A stretch of DNA of 64,000 bases from Trichococcus shcherbakoviae (GCF_963666195.1 NZ_OY762653.1:1426001-1490000); one strand, 5' to 3'; positions 28,051 through 36,250 are shown, numbered from the stretch's first letter. Notes: generated by a model from the letters alone, not told the origin. Numbers and translations: made by a program.

Positions 28051-28165
28051 TTTCATTTTAAACTGACGTTTAAGAATAGTAATCTCTCATGTAAAAAGGA
28101 ATGGGGAACGTCGTATTGGCGTTCTTTTTTATGAATACAGCATCTCAAACGCCATACCGTTCAAA

Positions 28166-28225
28166 ATGTAAAAAGTTTTTTACATCACCACTTGTTTTAT
28201 GTACACTTAAAATGTAAAAAACATT
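28166..28225 (+). promoter_or_regulatory. Operator-like palindromes before cassette 3
   Basis: ATGTAAAAAGTTTTTTACAT (28166-28185) and AATGTAAAAAACATT (28211-28225), two TGTAAA-type palindromes about 45 bp apart, like the spacing in cassette 1 but with a different core. Confidence 0.6.
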
Positions 28226-28246
28226 TGATACAAGGGAGCTTATCGT

Positions 28247-28543
28247 ATGCGGAAAAAAGATGAAATGGAGCAGCGGATGGCAAATAAATCTGCTAAGATT
28301 ACATTGTTTGTTACTGTCACGGCCTTATTTATTATAGGGGGAATTGAGGCTTTTAGGAATGATATGAAAACGAATATCCTTCTGGTGATTGCTCAGTTTT
28401 CGGTTTCCCTTGTTATTTTACTTGAACGGTATTATTTATCTAAAGCGAATGGAGATGACTCATTCAAAAAAACACTGATACTGACTCTGGTTTTTGTAAT
28501 CATTCTGTTGGCTATTCTACTGGGAACAGCGTCTTTAGCCTGA
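28247..28543 (+). CDS. Small membrane protein, cassette 3
   Basis: 98 residues, three hydrophobic segments (~18-36, ~43-60, ~74-95). It begins KKDEMEQRMANKSAK, again an acidic DE-x-R/K signature next to the membrane, here at the N-terminus. AAGGGAGCTTATCGT precedes the ATG. Unlike cassettes 1 and 2, the membrane gene comes first. Confidence 0.6.
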   Translation: MRKKDEMEQRMANKSAKITLFVTVTALFIIGGIEAFRNDMKTNILLVIAQFSVSLVILLERYYLSKANGDDSFKKTLILTLVFVIILLAILLGTASLA

Positions 28544-28737
28544 TGAAAAATAATATCAAAGAACTCCGTAAAGCCATGAAAATATCGCAACAAGACCTGG
28601 CTGACCGCTGCAATGTTACACGTCAAACCATCAATGCGATTGAGAATGAGAAATATGATCCCTCTCTGCAATTAGCTTTTGATTTAGCTAAAAACTTAAA
28701 CACCACGGTAGATAAATTGTTTATTTCGGATGAGTAA
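28543..28737 (+). CDS. Small XRE-family regulator, cassette 3
   Basis: 64 residues: MKISQQDLADRCNVTRQTINAIENEKYDPSLQLAFDLAKNL, ending TVDKLFISDE. Its start overlaps the stop of the membrane gene (TGATG), so translation is coupled. By analogy it controls its own operon through the palindromes at 28166-28225. Confidence 0.85.
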   Translation: MKNNIKELRKAMKISQQDLADRCNVTRQTINAIENEKYDPSLQLAFDLAKNLNTTVDKLFISDE

Positions 28738-28797
28738 AAAATTGAAAACAGAAGAAATTTATACATCATAAGAATAATTTATCATTATCTAAATTAA

Positions 28798-28843
28798 AAA
28801 CAGACGCAAACTTACCAACTTAGGTAAGTTTGCGTCTATTTTA
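28798..28843. terminator. Perfect 15-bp stem terminator
   Basis: AGACGCAAACTTACC / GGTAAGTTTGCGTCT with a 6-nt loop and A/T runs on both sides; it serves cassette 3 and the converging small gene. Confidence 0.9.
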
Positions 28844-28844
28844 A

Positions 28845-29018
28845 CTATTCAATTGAGTTTTGTCCCAGCCTCTCTTTTATTATAAAAATTAAATTTATAG
28901 CAGCTGCAATTCTAAAAAAGGTTTCAACTTTATATGCATCTTTCCAGAATATATTAACTATAATATAAGAAATAATAATAAATAAAAAAATAACTTTCAA
29001 ATATTTCATTTTTATCAT
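28845..29018 (-). CDS. Small two-helix membrane protein
   Basis: 57 residues from the ATG at 29018 (GAAGGGAAA upstream; ATG at 29009 also possible). Two hydrophobic segments (~6-22, ~33-47) with short charged ends. It converges on the XRE cassettes and shares their terminator. No family is recognised. Confidence 0.5.
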   Translation of the reverse strand: MIKMKYLKVIFLFIIISYIIVNIFWKDAYKVETFFRIAAAINLIFIIKERLGQNSIE

Positions 29019-29219
29019 TTTCCCTTCTATAAATCGTTTTGCAGACAAGAAGCTAGAAAATACTTTCAAGTCTTCTATTTATCCGGGATCTTTATCCTCA
29101 ACCTCTTTAAATGCATCGGCATTTGTTAAAAACTGAAACAGGAAAGGCACTCTCGTGTATAGCTAGATAGTAGTTCATAATAATCTCCTTTATTTTTTTA
29201 CATAGTGTTCAAGTTTATT

Positions 29220-29840
29220 CTAGAATAAGTCTTGCAAAAACGCTAACTCTCTTTTAATCCGATAAACGGTATCCCTGGTTACGTCGGTTTCTTCCGCAAT
29301 CTTCTTTATGGGCTCTCCCTTTTTCAGCTTATTCACAATCACGTTGTATGTCATACGGTCACGGGGGTTTTTGGCATCAGCCGCATACTTCACCGGACGG
29401 CCCTTGTAGTGGCCCTTCTTCTTAGCGATCTCTATCCCTTGGCGTTGCTTACGCTTAATTTCTTCCCGTTCATTTTGAGTGGTCCAGGAAAGTAACTGCA
29501 CGATCATGTTCCGAATCAGCTTCTGTAGATTGGAATCTCCTAAATCATGGTTCAGAATGGGTAAATTTAATACGATTAAACCAATTTCCTTCCGGTCAAG
29601 TTGCTGCACCATCTGAACGATATCATCATAGTTTCGACCCAGTCGATCCAATGACTCCACCATCAAGACATCTTTTTCTCGCAGGAAACTCAAGGCTTTC
29701 TGTAGTTCCTCTCGATCTGTCATACTATTTCCGGACATTTTTTCTTCAAAGATTTTCTCTGCCCCTGCTTTTTTGAGGGCCTCGATCTGTCGGTCCAGAT
29801 TCTGGTCTGTGGTAGACACACGCGCATATCCAATTTTCAT
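29220..29840 (-). CDS. Serine recombinase (resolvase family)
   Basis: 206 residues; Ser9 in YARVSTTDQN, EKDVLMVESLDRLGRNYDD, TTQNEREEIKRKQRQGIEIAKKKG, then C-terminal HTH (GEPIKKIAEETDVTRDTVYRIKREL). It is a different subgroup from the recombinase at 23775 (longer linker, DRMTYNVIV segment), typical of plasmid resolvases of Gram-positive bacteria. A dyad at 29923-29952 lies upstream. Confidence 0.95.
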   Translation of the reverse strand: MKIGYARVSTTDQNLDRQIEALKKAGAEKIFEEKMSGNSMTDREELQKALSFLREKDVLMVESLDRLGRNYDDIVQMVQQLDRKEIGLIVLNLPILNHDLGDSNLQKLIRNMIVQLLSWTTQNEREEIKRKQRQGIEIAKKKGHYKGRPVKYAADAKNPRDRMTYNVIVNKLKKGEPIKKIAEETDVTRDTVYRIKRELAFLQDLF

Positions 29841-29922
29841 CTATTCTACCCCTCTTTCTGAACTGATTTATTAGACACTTATAATCTACATCAAAGGCCC
29901 AGTAAAATCAATGTTTTGCACT

Positions 29923-29952
29923 TGTCGGATTTGAGTACACCCAAATCCGACA
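29923..29952. promoter_or_regulatory. Perfect dyad upstream of recombinase
   Basis: TGTCGGATTT and AAATCCGACA, 10 nt apart, about 85 bp before the recombinase start. It is likely a res subsite or the recombinase's own operator. Confidence 0.5.
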
Positions 29953-29980
29953 TAATTAAATAAAAAACGTAGGCTCCTCT

Positions 29981-30083
29981 TTTCGATACATGATTTTATT
30001 CTATTATGGTATATAATCATGTATTTTTGACGGGTATAAAAAAAGAACCCCATGGGTATAGGGCTTTCGATACATGATTTTAT
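29981..30083. repeat. 19-bp direct repeats with inverted copies
   Basis: TTTCGATACATGATTTTAT occurs exactly at 29981-29999 and 30065-30083. Partial inverted copies (AATCATGTATTT at 30015, TTTCATGTATT at 30089 and ~30490) surround them. No gene occupies 29953-30162. They could be recombination sites or protein-binding repeats. Confidence 0.6.
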
Positions 30084-30162
30084 AGAATTTCATGTATTGC
30101 GTTATTCTTAGTAATAATAAATATTATAACTAAACAAGAAAAGTGAAATGGAGAGATTATAG

Positions 30163-30468
30163 TTGCTTAAAAAACAGACAAAGTTATTTTCAACACTAAG
30201 TATCATGTTTATATCAATTTATATTATCTTATTCTTATCAACTGGCTTAGATAAAATAGGGACATATAACATATGGTTTGCATTTTCATTATCTGTTTTT
30301 CTATCCGTTGGAGGATTTATTTTATCAATTTTGTCCATTATTGGAAAGGGAAAACAAGTAGTTGCTTACGTTTTACTGTTATTCTCGCTTTTATTAATTC
30401 TTTTTACAGTTTTTATATACCTTTTACCTGAAGCCGGAATACCACCTGGTATACCACTGTTTTACTAA
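30163..30468 (+). CDS. Small membrane protein
   Basis: 101 residues from a TTG start with GGAGAGATTATAG upstream. Three hydrophobic segments (~10-28, ~38-58, ~66-86) and a short Pro-rich tail (EAGIPPGIPLFY). No family is recognised; AT-rich codon use like its neighbours. Confidence 0.55.
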   Translation: MLKKQTKLFSTLSIMFISIYIILFLSTGLDKIGTYNIWFAFSLSVFLSVGGFILSILSIIGKGKQVVAYVLLLFSLLLILFTVFIYLLPEAGIPPGIPLFY

Positions 30469-30620
30469 GCTTCTTGATGCACGTTTTTAAGCAATTTCAT
30501 GTATTTATAAAGCAGAAACTGAGTTTGTCACATTAAGAATTGAGTAAAACTCAAAACTATAAATTGATGAACATTAGTATTAAAGTGTGTAATTGAAATT
30601 CATAGACTGAAGGTGATAAA

Positions 30621-31094
30621 GTGAATAAGTTAAAGAAAAGACTATTAAATTTATCTATAGGAGAATTTGCAGCAACATGTGTATTTATATATATTTATAT
30701 ATCATCAAGTTTAATAACAATAGGAATTGCTAATTTAATAGCATTTTTATATCTCGTATTTATTTTAATACAGGGAAGTATATATTGGTTTTATAAATAC
30801 AGATTAATAGTTAAAAAAGAACAACCTAATCCTAAAGCTGTAAAACTTCTCAGTAATTTAAGGAAGTTAAATATGGTTATAGCATTAGCGATAATCTTAA
30901 CAATACCTATTATTAAAAGTAATTATAAAGACTTATTAATTGCTATTGGATTAGTTTTATTTGGAATAATTGAGTATATAAACTATTATTGGTATCAATT
31001 AAGTTATGGAGCATCAGGATTTAATATAAAAATATTATTAGATAAAGGATTACAAAAATCAAGTATAGCCAAAACTATTGATAAAAAGTCTTAA
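30621..31094 (+). CDS. Polytopic membrane protein
   Basis: 157 residues from a GTG with AAGGTGATAAA upstream. Four hydrophobic segments, the last followed by EYINYYWYQLSYG and an amphipathic tail. Strongly AT-rich codon use. I have seen this kind of protein only as hypothetical in Gram-positives; function unknown. Confidence 0.55.
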   Translation: MNKLKKRLLNLSIGEFAATCVFIYIYISSSLITIGIANLIAFLYLVFILIQGSIYWFYKYRLIVKKEQPNPKAVKLLSNLRKLNMVIALAIILTIPIIKSNYKDLLIAIGLVLFGIIEYINYYWYQLSYGASGFNIKILLDKGLQKSSIAKTIDKKS

Positions 31095-31111
31095 GACGTA
31101 TCATTTATATT

Positions 31112-31543
31112 ATGCGTCGCTGGATAGCTTATAATTTTGAAGCTCTTTTTGCTAAGAAAAATATTTATTATGCATTAAATGGGGATTCTCTATTCATTAC
31201 CGCTGATAGGGACAAAATAAGTCAAGTTATTACAAATCTTTTATCCAATGCTGTTAAATTTACACCCCCAGAAGGAACAATAACTCTAAAAATTCGCAAC
31301 GAAAAAAATCAAGCTTTATTGACTATCGCAGATACGGGAGAAGGAATTCACCCAAAAGAAATTAATCGTATTTTTGAGAGGTTTTATATGTCTGATCTTT
31401 CAAGAAATAGTTTTCTAGGCGGGCAAGGAATTGGCTTATCTATCGTAAAAAGTATCATAAAGGCTCATAACGGAACCATAACGGTCAAAAGTGATTATGG
31501 AAAAGGTTCTACATTTACCGTTATTCTTCCTGTCAAAAGATAG
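31112..31543 (+). pseudogene. Histidine kinase ATPase domain fragment
   Basis: 143 residues covering only the HATPase domain: N box ITNLLSNAVKFTP, G1 IADTGEGIHP, F box IFERFYMSD, G2 GGQGIGLSIVKS. It matches the C-terminal third of the kinase at 42619-44016 closely. Sensor, membrane and dimerisation domains are absent and there is no ribosome site, so it is a 5'-truncated copy of a related sensor. Confidence 0.85.
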
Positions 31544-31551
31544 TAATCATC

Positions 31552-31594
31552 AAAAAAAGCGGTTCACTTTTATGTAAAGTGAACCGCTTTTTCA
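31552..31594 (+). terminator. Terminator after kinase fragment
   Basis: AAAGCGGTTCACTTT / AAAGTGAACCGCTTT with a 5-nt loop and T run. Confidence 0.9.
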
Positions 31595-31712
31595 GCTTCA
31601 TGATAAAGTTTTCCATTTAATTTAGGACTAATTAAGATTTTTAAACGTTAGAATATTTATCCCTTTTCAGAAATCATTAAGTTGATTTTTTAGTTTAACT
31701 TAACACTAATAA

Positions 31713-32921
31713 TCATTTCAGAGTAATCCCATTTGGTGTTTCACCAACCTCAACCGTGACAATAACTTCACTAGTCTCATTCTCAATAACACTGACCGTA
31801 TCATCGAATGCATTCGTGACAAAGGTGTATTTATCGTCTTCACTAATGACAACTCCATGTGCACCGCTACCCACTTCGATTGTTTCGACCACTTCATTAC
31901 TATTTAAATCAACCTTTGAAACGGTATTGGAAGGATTCTCTTCGGTACCTTCATTTGCCACAAATACATATTGATCATCATGTTGAACAAACAACTGGAT
32001 AGGACCATTTCCAACTGCTACTTTCTCAACTTTATTGGTTGTCAGATCAACGATTGCTAACGCATTTTCTCCATTTAATGTTACTAAGAGCGTTTGTCCA
32101 TCTGAGGTAATACCAGTTGTAGCTGGAGTACTGCCAACAGTTATTCTATTAACTTCTTCCATACTTTCTAAATCAAGGACGCTTACAGTGTCTTCACCCA
32201 TATTGGCAACGTAAGCCGTTTTTCCGTCTTCAGCGATTCTAAAACCGTGTGGACCTTCGCCTGTTGGGATTGTTTCAACCACTTCATAAGTAGATACATC
32301 AATGACTGAAACAGTGTTCTCTCCATTATTGGAAACTGCTGCATAGTTGCCATCGTTAGTGAAAACGATATGAGCAGGGTGACTCCCTACTTCAACTTCT
32401 GCAAGTTTTTCACCTGTTTCAGCATCATAAAAAGCTGCAATACCTTTTTCATCGTCACTTTCATTACTCATACTAGTATCACTATCTTCGTCCTGTCCCA
32501 TCTCCATACTTTCATTGCTCATACTGGTATCACTATCTTCGTCGTGTTCCATCTCCATACTTTCATTACTACCTGAACTGTCTTCAGCATGCCCCTCGCT
32601 GGGAACAATTGTTACACCAATGACTTTTTCATCAGGTGAAATTTGTACATTATGTGCGGATCCATCGATGGCAATCGTATCCACAACTTCGTGCGTTTGA
32701 GCATCTACTTTTGTAACACTTCCAGTATCGGAAGTGTAATAGGCTTCTGTTTGTTCCTTATTTTCTTCTTTAGAACTAGATTGAGACTCACTAGTTTCTT
32801 GTGACGTTGATACAATTGCTTGTTGAGAAGAATTTTGACTACTTGTTGACTCTTCTTGACCACAAGCTGCAAGCAAGAGACCCACTGACGACAATAGTGC
32901 TAAAGTGATTCTTTTTTTCAT
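31713..32921 (-). CDS. YVTN-type beta-propeller lipoprotein
   Basis: 402 residues. Signal peptide with lipobox LLLAAC, so Cys20 should be lipidated and the protein held on the outer face of the membrane. A Ser/Gln/Glu-rich linker is followed by repeated YVTN/NHL-type blades (for example ...AYVANMGEDTVSVLDL..., ...GSGAHGVVISEDDKYTFVTNA...). Between blades 1 and 2 lies an insertion with a doubled Met/Asp/Ser motif (ESMEMEHDEDSDTSMSN, then a near copy), encoded by a ~54-bp tandem repeat. AAGGGGATATTAAA precedes the ATG. It probably shares the transcript of the 27-codon gene upstream, which has a regulon-type promoter; a role in envelope metal handling is inferred. Confidence 0.8.
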   Translation of the reverse strand: MKKRITLALLSSVGLLLAACGQEESTSSQNSSQQAIVSTSQETSESQSSSKEENKEQTEAYYTSDTGSVTKVDAQTHEVVDTIAIDGSAHNVQISPDEKVIGVTIVPSEGHAEDSSGSNESMEMEHDEDSDTSMSNESMEMGQDEDSDTSMSNESDDEKGIAAFYDAETGEKLAEVEVGSHPAHIVFTNDGNYAAVSNNGENTVSVIDVSTYEVVETIPTGEGPHGFRIAEDGKTAYVANMGEDTVSVLDLESMEEVNRITVGSTPATTGITSDGQTLLVTLNGENALAIVDLTTNKVEKVAVGNGPIQLFVQHDDQYVFVANEGTEENPSNTVSKVDLNSNEVVETIEVGSGAHGVVISEDDKYTFVTNAFDDTVSVIENETSEVIVTVEVGETPNGITLK

Positions 32922-32992
32922 TTTAATATCCCCTTTTTTACTACGTACTTTTTACTTTTCGTACTATTTTTATTGCTCTATAATTGCCTGAA

Positions 32993-33076
32993 TTATTCAT
33001 AATTTTTCCGTAGGTTTCTGAAAAGATTGTGGTACTGCGTTCCTGATTTCTCTTCTTTACTTTCATGGTGGTGCAT
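32993..33076 (-). CDS. 27-residue His-rich micro-peptide
   Basis: ATG at 33076 with AAAGGGGATAAATT upstream; the peptide begins MHHHESKEEKSG and ends with basic residues. It is too short for most gene finders. It lies between the shared-box promoter (33118-33150) and the lipoprotein gene, so it could be a metal-binding peptide or a leader that couples metal level to lipoprotein expression. Confidence 0.45.
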   Translation of the reverse strand: MHHHESKEEKSGTQYHNLFRNLRKNYE

Positions 33077-33117
33077 AATTTATCCCCTTTCTTTGATTTA
33101 TTTTATGTTTCTGTTTT

Positions 33118-33150
33118 ATAATAATATATGAATGTGTTGATTTTATGTAG
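33118..33150 (-). promoter_or_regulatory. Regulon promoter P1
   Basis: Minus strand: box CTACATAAAATCAACACATT (33131-33150), 7-bp spacer, -10 TATTAT (33118-33123). It drives the 27-codon gene and the lipoprotein. Confidence 0.65.
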
Positions 33151-33159
33151 AAAAAAACC

Positions 33160-33204
33160 ATATCAAAAAGCCAAGATTTGTATATGATCTTGGCTTTTTG
33201 ATAT
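33160..33204. terminator. Perfect 18-bp stem terminator
   Basis: ATATCAAAAAGCCAAGAT / ATCTTGGCTTTTTGATAT with a 9-nt loop; probably terminates the SHOCT gene on the minus strand. Confidence 0.85.
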
Positions 33205-33273
33205 GAATAGTTCATTTCCGGAATATATTTTTGAGAAAACTCAGTTCGAGCATGAAACTTCAGACTTACCCAA

Positions 33274-33513
33274 CTAACTTTTCAATATTTTCTTCTTTTG
33301 TTGGTATTCTTCGTCTGATAATTCTCCTTTTGCATAACGCTGATCAAGGATTTCAAGTGCCTCATCCCGGCCATTTGAAGTTGTGCCAGCATTATTGCCT
33401 CCTTGGACTAGCTTCATCACCGCGTATACGATAATAACGATTAAGATTACCAGGATAATCATCATGAAAATTCCCCAACCGCCCATCATGTCATAACCAT
33501 AATAATTCATCAT
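33274..33513 (-). CDS. SHOCT-domain small membrane protein
   Basis: 79 residues from the ATG at 33513: one transmembrane helix (~8-31, after MMNYYGYDMMGGWG), linker, and a C-terminal SHOCT motif (ALEILDQRYAKGELSDEEYQQKKKIL). Such proteins are frequent in metal-resistance islands; function is unknown. The Met/Tyr-rich N-terminus may bind metal. The IS110 element lies immediately upstream and may have removed its native promoter. Confidence 0.8.
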   Translation of the reverse strand: MMNYYGYDMMGGWGIFMMIILVILIVIIVYAVMKLVQGGNNAGTTSNGRDEALEILDQRYAKGELSDEEYQQKKKILKS

Positions 33514-33589
33514 TTTTATAAGCATTCCTTTCGCTTCGCTCAAGGCACAAAACGAAATGAAAATCGTTGCGCCTTCGGCGTATATTATT

Positions 33590-33813
33590 GTATTCTTCCC
33601 CTGTAGAGTAGTTGTACACTACAAATCACGGAGGAGTGAGTAGCCCTATTTGACATTCTGTAGGACTGCATTTTTATATGTGTCATTATTCCTTCAAGTA
33701 CAAATAAGTGTGACAGTGAGCACGTAAACTTATCTTTGCAAAAGCGATCCATATATTTAGGAATAATAGTCACTGCAACACTCTACTATCCTTAAAGAAA
33801 GGAGGAAAAACTG
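33590..33813 (+). ncRNA. Candidate bridge RNA region of IS110 left end
   Basis: About 220 bp of gene-free sequence directly upstream of the IS110 transposase, with paired segments (for example TAGTTGTACACTACA near 33611). In the IS110 group the left end encodes a bridge RNA with guide loops. No reading frame explains this stretch. The fold and loops were not computed. Confidence 0.4.
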
Positions 33814-35064
33814 ATGTTGAAAATTGTTTATCCTATTTGTTGTGGAATAGATGTCCACAAAACGTTCGTGGTAGCCTGTATTGCCATCACAGACAACAAG
33901 GGAATCACAACTTACAAACGCCATCGCTTCTCGACATTCACACAAGGATTGAGAGAGCTGTTACAGTGGCTAGAGTTATTCTCTTGTTTTGATGTCTGTA
34001 TGGAATCTACGGGGAAATACTGGATCCCTGTATACAATATTCTGGAACCTTCGGTTAATATTACCCTTGCTCATCCGAAATATGTGAAAGCAATTCGCGG
34101 AAAAAAGACAGATACAAAGGATGCCCAATGGATAGCTGAGTTATTCAAACACGATTTGGTTGCAGGTAGTTTCATGCCACCACTAGCGATTCGTGAATTG
34201 CGTGATTTAATGCGCTACCGGTTCAAATTAACCAATTTTGCGTCCAGTGAAAAGAACAGATTTCAAAATTCTCTAACCGTATCCAATATTCAGATCGCTA
34301 GTGTTGTTTCCGACACATTCGGAAAAAGTGCGTTGAAAATTATCGAACGCATCCTAGAAGATCCTGAGCAGTCCATGCTTACGGCAGAAGAATTAGAGAG
34401 CTTGATTCACGGTCGCCTAATAAAGAAATTACCCGAACTTGAATTAGCAGTGGACGGTTTTATTACACCGGAACAAAAGATAAAGCTGAAGATCATTAAA
34501 GAACACTTTGATGCATTAACACTATGCAAAAAACACTTAGAAGAAACTATCCTCGAACTCGCCCAGCCTTACCAAAATGAAATCCAACTCATTCAAACTT
34601 CTCCTGGATTTAAAAATGAACTATCCGCAGTCGCATTAATTTCGGAAATTGGTGTTGATATGTCTGAATTTCATTCCTCTAAACATCTCTGTTCTTGGGC
34701 AGGATTAGCACCCACAAATAATGAAAGTGCAGGGAAGAAAAAATCCGTAAGGATTTCCAAAGCGGGCTGCTATCTCAAACCATTACTGGTTCAAATAGCC
34801 AATGCCGTTGTCAAAAGTACAAAATATCCTGAAATTAGAAATAAATATCTCAATATCAAAAAAAGAAGGGGCCATAAAAAAGCAATCATCGCTATAGCCC
34901 GTAAACTCTTAACGGCTATCTATCATATGTTGAAAAACCAGGAAGTTTATCAGGCTCAACTGTTTTCCGATATGATCGATATCCCTACTTCACGAGAAAT
35001 AACCACAGAACAAGCTCTTAAATTAATTAAGAGACAGGGCTATAAAATTACATCCGTTATATGA
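33814..35064 (+). CDS. IS110-family DEDD transposase
   Basis: 416 residues. RuvC-like N-terminal part: GIDVHKTFVVAC, FDVCMESTGKYW and KKTDTKDAQWIAEL hold the DEDD acids; the C-terminal Transposase_20 region includes SPGFKNELSAVALISEIG and TNNESAGKKKSVRISKAG. AAAGAAAGGAGG precedes the ATG. It works with a bridge RNA and leaves no inverted repeats, so the element edges cannot be set here. Confidence 0.95.
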   Translation: MLKIVYPICCGIDVHKTFVVACIAITDNKGITTYKRHRFSTFTQGLRELLQWLELFSCFDVCMESTGKYWIPVYNILEPSVNITLAHPKYVKAIRGKKTDTKDAQWIAELFKHDLVAGSFMPPLAIRELRDLMRYRFKLTNFASSEKNRFQNSLTVSNIQIASVVSDTFGKSALKIIERILEDPEQSMLTAEELESLIHGRLIKKLPELELAVDGFITPEQKIKLKIIKEHFDALTLCKKHLEETILELAQPYQNEIQLIQTSPGFKNELSAVALISEIGVDMSEFHSSKHLCSWAGLAPTNNESAGKKKSVRISKAGCYLKPLLVQIANAVVKSTKYPEIRNKYLNIKKRRGHKKAIIAIARKLLTAIYHMLKNQEVYQAQLFSDMIDIPTSREITTEQALKLIKRQGYKITSVI

Positions 35065-35105
35065 AAACCTATCGCTTATTTTTCGTAAGTGTTTATAGGT
35101 TTATT
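35065..35105 (+). terminator. Hairpin after IS110 transposase
   Basis: AAACCTAT / ATAGGTTT arms around a 22-nt loop with a weaker inner stem, directly at the stop codon. Confidence 0.6.
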
Positions 35106-35268
35106 TGGAATACCTTTTTATACGATATAAGCTCTATCTTGTTAATTATTATTTTCAAACTTTTACACTCCTTTTTTGTTTTGAGTCGCATAGGCGTGAG
35201 CTAAAAGCTGAATTTTTTCCGTTTTGTTGGCTAGCCAGTGATCATGAGGAGCAAAAGGGAATCAAGAA

Positions 35269-35311
35269 AAAAGAGCCCCTTGCTGCTTCAGCAGGTAGGG
35301 GCTCTTTAGTC
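35269..35311. terminator. Terminator-like hairpin
   Basis: AGAGCCCCT / AGGGGCTCT arms with an internal CTGC/GCAG stem, A run before and T run after. Confidence 0.75.
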
Positions 35312-35340
35312 AAAAAGTTTATTTGGACTGGAGTGGAATA

Positions 35341-35567
35341 AGATGAAACGCAGGGAGAAAAAAAGTTTTTGCGGTTCTTGATTTTCTTTTCTGTTCTCGG
35401 ATAGATCCATGTGGGACCGGAGGGAAGGGCTCCCGCATGGAAATTGCCGCCAGAACAGCCCGAAATGATAAAGCCCTGATCCGGCCCTTTCGGATCGTCC
35501 AGGGCGCTTGGCGACACAAAACGAAAAAATGACTTTAATATAGGGGGCTCTTATCAAGAGCCTTCCA
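35341..35567. other. GC-shifted structured intergenic region
   Basis: No supported gene. Stems visible: CCATGTGGGA / TCCCGCATGG (35407-35440); CCCTG-ATCCG / CGGAT-CAGGG (35474-35504); CGCCA / TGGCG closing around the latter (35449-35513); GGCTCTT / AAGAGCC (35550-35567). GC is clearly above the flanks. It could be a structured RNA on either strand or a piece of foreign DNA. Confidence 0.45.
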
Positions 35568-35695
35568 TGCCTTATAATTTCAATCTTTATTACCTGGACC
35601 TGTTTTTTCATCTTTTCCTTGAGACCTAGATTTATAAAAAGTTCTTTTATCACTATAATCCTGGCATCTTTAAGGCATACCAGCTTTACAAAGGG

Positions 35696-35707
35696 GAACT
35701 TACGTTC
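35696..35707 (+). promoter_or_regulatory. SOS (LexA/DinR) box
   Basis: GAAC-TTAC-GTTC matches the Gram-positive LexA box GAAC-N4-GTTC exactly, 58 bp before the YolD-like start. Confidence 0.7.
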
Positions 35708-35765
35708 TAAAATAAGGATACAAGAAAGACAGATGAGTGAAGTTCAGAAGAAAGGTGAGATTATC

Positions 35766-36122
35766 ATGACATACTTAAATAACCAGTACCATGATCGTGG
35801 CATGAAAAAATGGGCGGGCTTTTTCTTATCTGAACACACAGCCGAACAGGAAAAAATTCAAAAAGGATTGGCTCATATTAATCCCCAGAAGTTCCAAATG
35901 TCCGAGCAAGAAATCAGCGAAGTTCTTCAGTTGGCAATTGTGAAAAACAAACCTGTTGCAATCCAGATTGAAGCGATTGATAGCGATGGGAACTATTATG
36001 ATGATATCATCGGGCACTTAAAAGGATCCGACTCACTGGGAGTTTATGTAGGGAATGAAAAAGTGCACTATGATGAGATTAGAAATGTCGAACTGGTGGA
36101 TCATGTTAAATGGAATCAATGA
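35766..36122 (+). CDS. YolD-like protein
   Basis: 118 residues from the ATG at 35766 (AAAGGTGAGATTATC upstream). The start NNQYHDRGMKKWAGFFLSEH and end KVHYDEIRNVELV are typical of YolD-like proteins, usually encoded beside a Y-family (UmuC-like) polymerase and induced by DNA damage. The SOS box upstream supports that regulation, but no polymerase gene follows, so it is an orphan. Confidence 0.85.
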   Translation: MTYLNNQYHDRGMKKWAGFFLSEHTAEQEKIQKGLAHINPQKFQMSEQEISEVLQLAIVKNKPVAIQIEAIDSDGNYYDDIIGHLKGSDSLGVYVGNEKVHYDEIRNVELVDHVKWNQ

Positions 36123-36204
36123 TAAAAATTCATGAATGGTTATTTTATTCTTTAGATACACTTTAAATTTCCCGATTTGTGCTTCTGAAACATTTTTCTT
36201 AAGC

Positions 36205-36243
36205 AAAAAGGAATTTCTTTTAATTAAAAAGAAATTCCTTTTT
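36205..36243 (-). terminator. Terminator of the cad operon
   Basis: AAAAAGGAATTTCTTTTT / AAAAAGAAATTCCTTTTT with a 4-nt loop; usable in both directions. Confidence 0.9.
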
Positions 36244-36250
36244 CATATTT

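Noticed and set aside
29090-29200. Minus-strand 28-codon tail (ADAFKEVEDKDPG)
   Set aside because: No start codon and too short to call.
35242-35653. Minus-strand frames of 91 and 115 codons
   Set aside because: They overlap in different frames, cross a terminator hairpin, have no ribosome sites and look like translations of a structured region.
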